Source: an uncultured Clostridia bacterium | GTDB taxonomy: Bacteria > Bacillota > Clostridia > Saccharofermentanales > Saccharofermentanaceae | NCBI GenBank assembly: GCA_947303255.1 | Contig: CAMYXL010000012.1 | Location: forward strand, 1 to 50,088 | Direction: 5' to 3' | Length of the DNA stretch: 50,088 nt | Part shown: one piece after another, positions 49,694 through 50,088 of the stretch | How positions within the stretch are numbered: the stretch's first letter is position 1 | How the letters are laid out: each line of letters starts with the position of its first letter | Position numbers and translations under genes: made by a program | Notes under the pieces: generated by a model | The model's database searches: none | The model's input: the letters and a program-made list of their open reading frames with translations, nothing else | Told to the model about the DNA's origin: nothing

Positions 49694-50088
49694 AGAAGAT
49701 ATCGATACTGATACCTTGTTACAACGAAGAACTTAATGTTGAGCCTATGGCTCAGGCACTTACGGAGATGTTTGCGAAAGATCTCCCTAACTACGATTAC
49801 GAGATCGTATTCATCGATAACGATTCAAAGGATCTTACAAGACCTAAGCTTCGTGCTCTTTGCGAAAAAGACAAGAGGATCAAGGCTATCTTCAACGCCA
49901 AGAACTTCGGACAGTTCAATTCCCCGTATTACGGAATGCTCCAGACAACAGGAGACTGTACTATCTCCATGGTCTGCGACTTCCAGGACCCTATCGAACT
50001 CATTCCTAAGTACGTTAAGGAATGGGAGAACGGTTATAAGATCGTTATCGGTATCAAGACTTCCAGTAAGGAAAGTAAGATAATGTAC
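49690..50088 (+). CDS. Family 2 glycosyltransferase, cut by the window end
   Basis: Start ATG at 49690 overlaps the previous stop (ATGA). The frame is open to the window edge (133 residues seen). SILIPCYNEELNVEPM is the GT2 start, YEIVFIDNDSKD the nucleotide-binding acid, and CDFQDP the DxD-like position, similar to dolichol-phosphate mannosyltransferase-type GT2. It is probably paired with the GtrA-like protein to load a sugar on a lipid carrier. The C-terminus is outside the window. Confidence 0.9.
   Translation, partial: MKKISILIPCYNEELNVEPMAQALTEMFAKDLPNYDYEIVFIDNDSKDLTRPKLRALCEKDKRIKAIFNAKNFGQFNSPYYGMLQTTGDCTISMVCDFQDPIELIPKYVKEWENGYKIVIGIKTSSKESKIMY

Noticed and set aside
49736..50083. 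A 115-residue open frame at the window end
   Set aside because: It is out of frame with the clear GT2 start at 49690 and is low in family signal.
1..50088. tRNA, rRNA, CRISPR, insertion sequences and phage genes
   Set aside because: I looked for cloverleaf-like segments, repeat arrays, transposases and integrases and recognised none.

Overview
The window looks like chromosomal DNA of a low-to-moderate GC Gram-positive bacterium, most likely a gut or rumen Clostridia (Lachnospirales or Oscillospirales type). The signs are AGGAGG-type ribosome binding sites, TATAAT promoters often of the extended TGnTATAAT form, lipoprotein signal peptides, a DUF4214/choline-binding-type/YkuD surface protein, a PrsW-type protease, a yjdF riboswitch and Firmicutes-type ECF sigma modules. 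The genus cannot be fixed from the sequence alone. No tRNA, rRNA, CRISPR array, transposase or phage gene was recognised.

Region 1 (1-14.7 kb): the 3' end of a TcdA-like tRNA-modification gene is followed by about 20 mostly small, acidic, poorly conserved genes on the plus strand. They include a zinc-ribbon membrane protein, a methyltransferase, a SUKH (SMI1/KNR4) protein, an APH-like kinase with a long C-terminal extension, an FkbM methyltransferase, a lipoprotein, a DUF3592-like protein and a HAD hydrolase. Many have their own extended -10 promoter. The set resembles an accessory island and perhaps an immunity-gene array. On the minus strand sits yjdF behind its structured leader.

Region 2 (14.7-24.6 kb): envelope and signalling genes. 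There are two minus-strand membrane or lipoproteins, a large surface protein with a C-terminal membrane anchor, an ECF sigma operon (sigma factor, unlisted 33-residue membrane peptide, multi-TM protein, PrsW-like protease), a small two-TM protein, and a second ECF sigma factor with a membrane-anchored probable anti-sigma factor and a lipoprotein. A 29-bp near-identical motif lies upstream of the genes on both sides of the PrsW module.

Region 3 (24.6-40.7 kb): a metallophosphatase fused to a YunG-like domain, a GH39 glycosidase, a lectin-like lipoprotein, NAD(P)HX epimerase, an acidic lipoprotein, two DUF4214 proteins (one with an L,D-transpeptidase domain), a GH31 protein lacking both catalytic residues, an iron-ADH-like protein lacking two metal ligands, cca, a PlsC-like acyltransferase with a zinc ribbon, and a GNAT acetyltransferase.

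Region 4 (40.8-50.1 kb, continuing past the edge): one tight operon for a CDP-activated deoxysugar. rfbF, rfbG and rfbH make CDP-3,6-dideoxy-4-keto-hexose intermediates. They are followed by a GtrA-like flippase, a DRE-TIM aldolase fused to a second domain, a HAD phosphatase, a thiamine-diphosphate enzyme, an SDR reductase and a truncated GT2 glycosyltransferase. A plausible reading is synthesis and attachment of a C-branched 3,6-dideoxysugar (yersiniose-like) to a cell-surface glycan.

Across the whole window the heptamer TTTTCGA/TCGAAAA, and within it the octamer GTTTTCGA/TCGAAAAC, recurs far more often than base composition predicts, in all reading frames and between genes.
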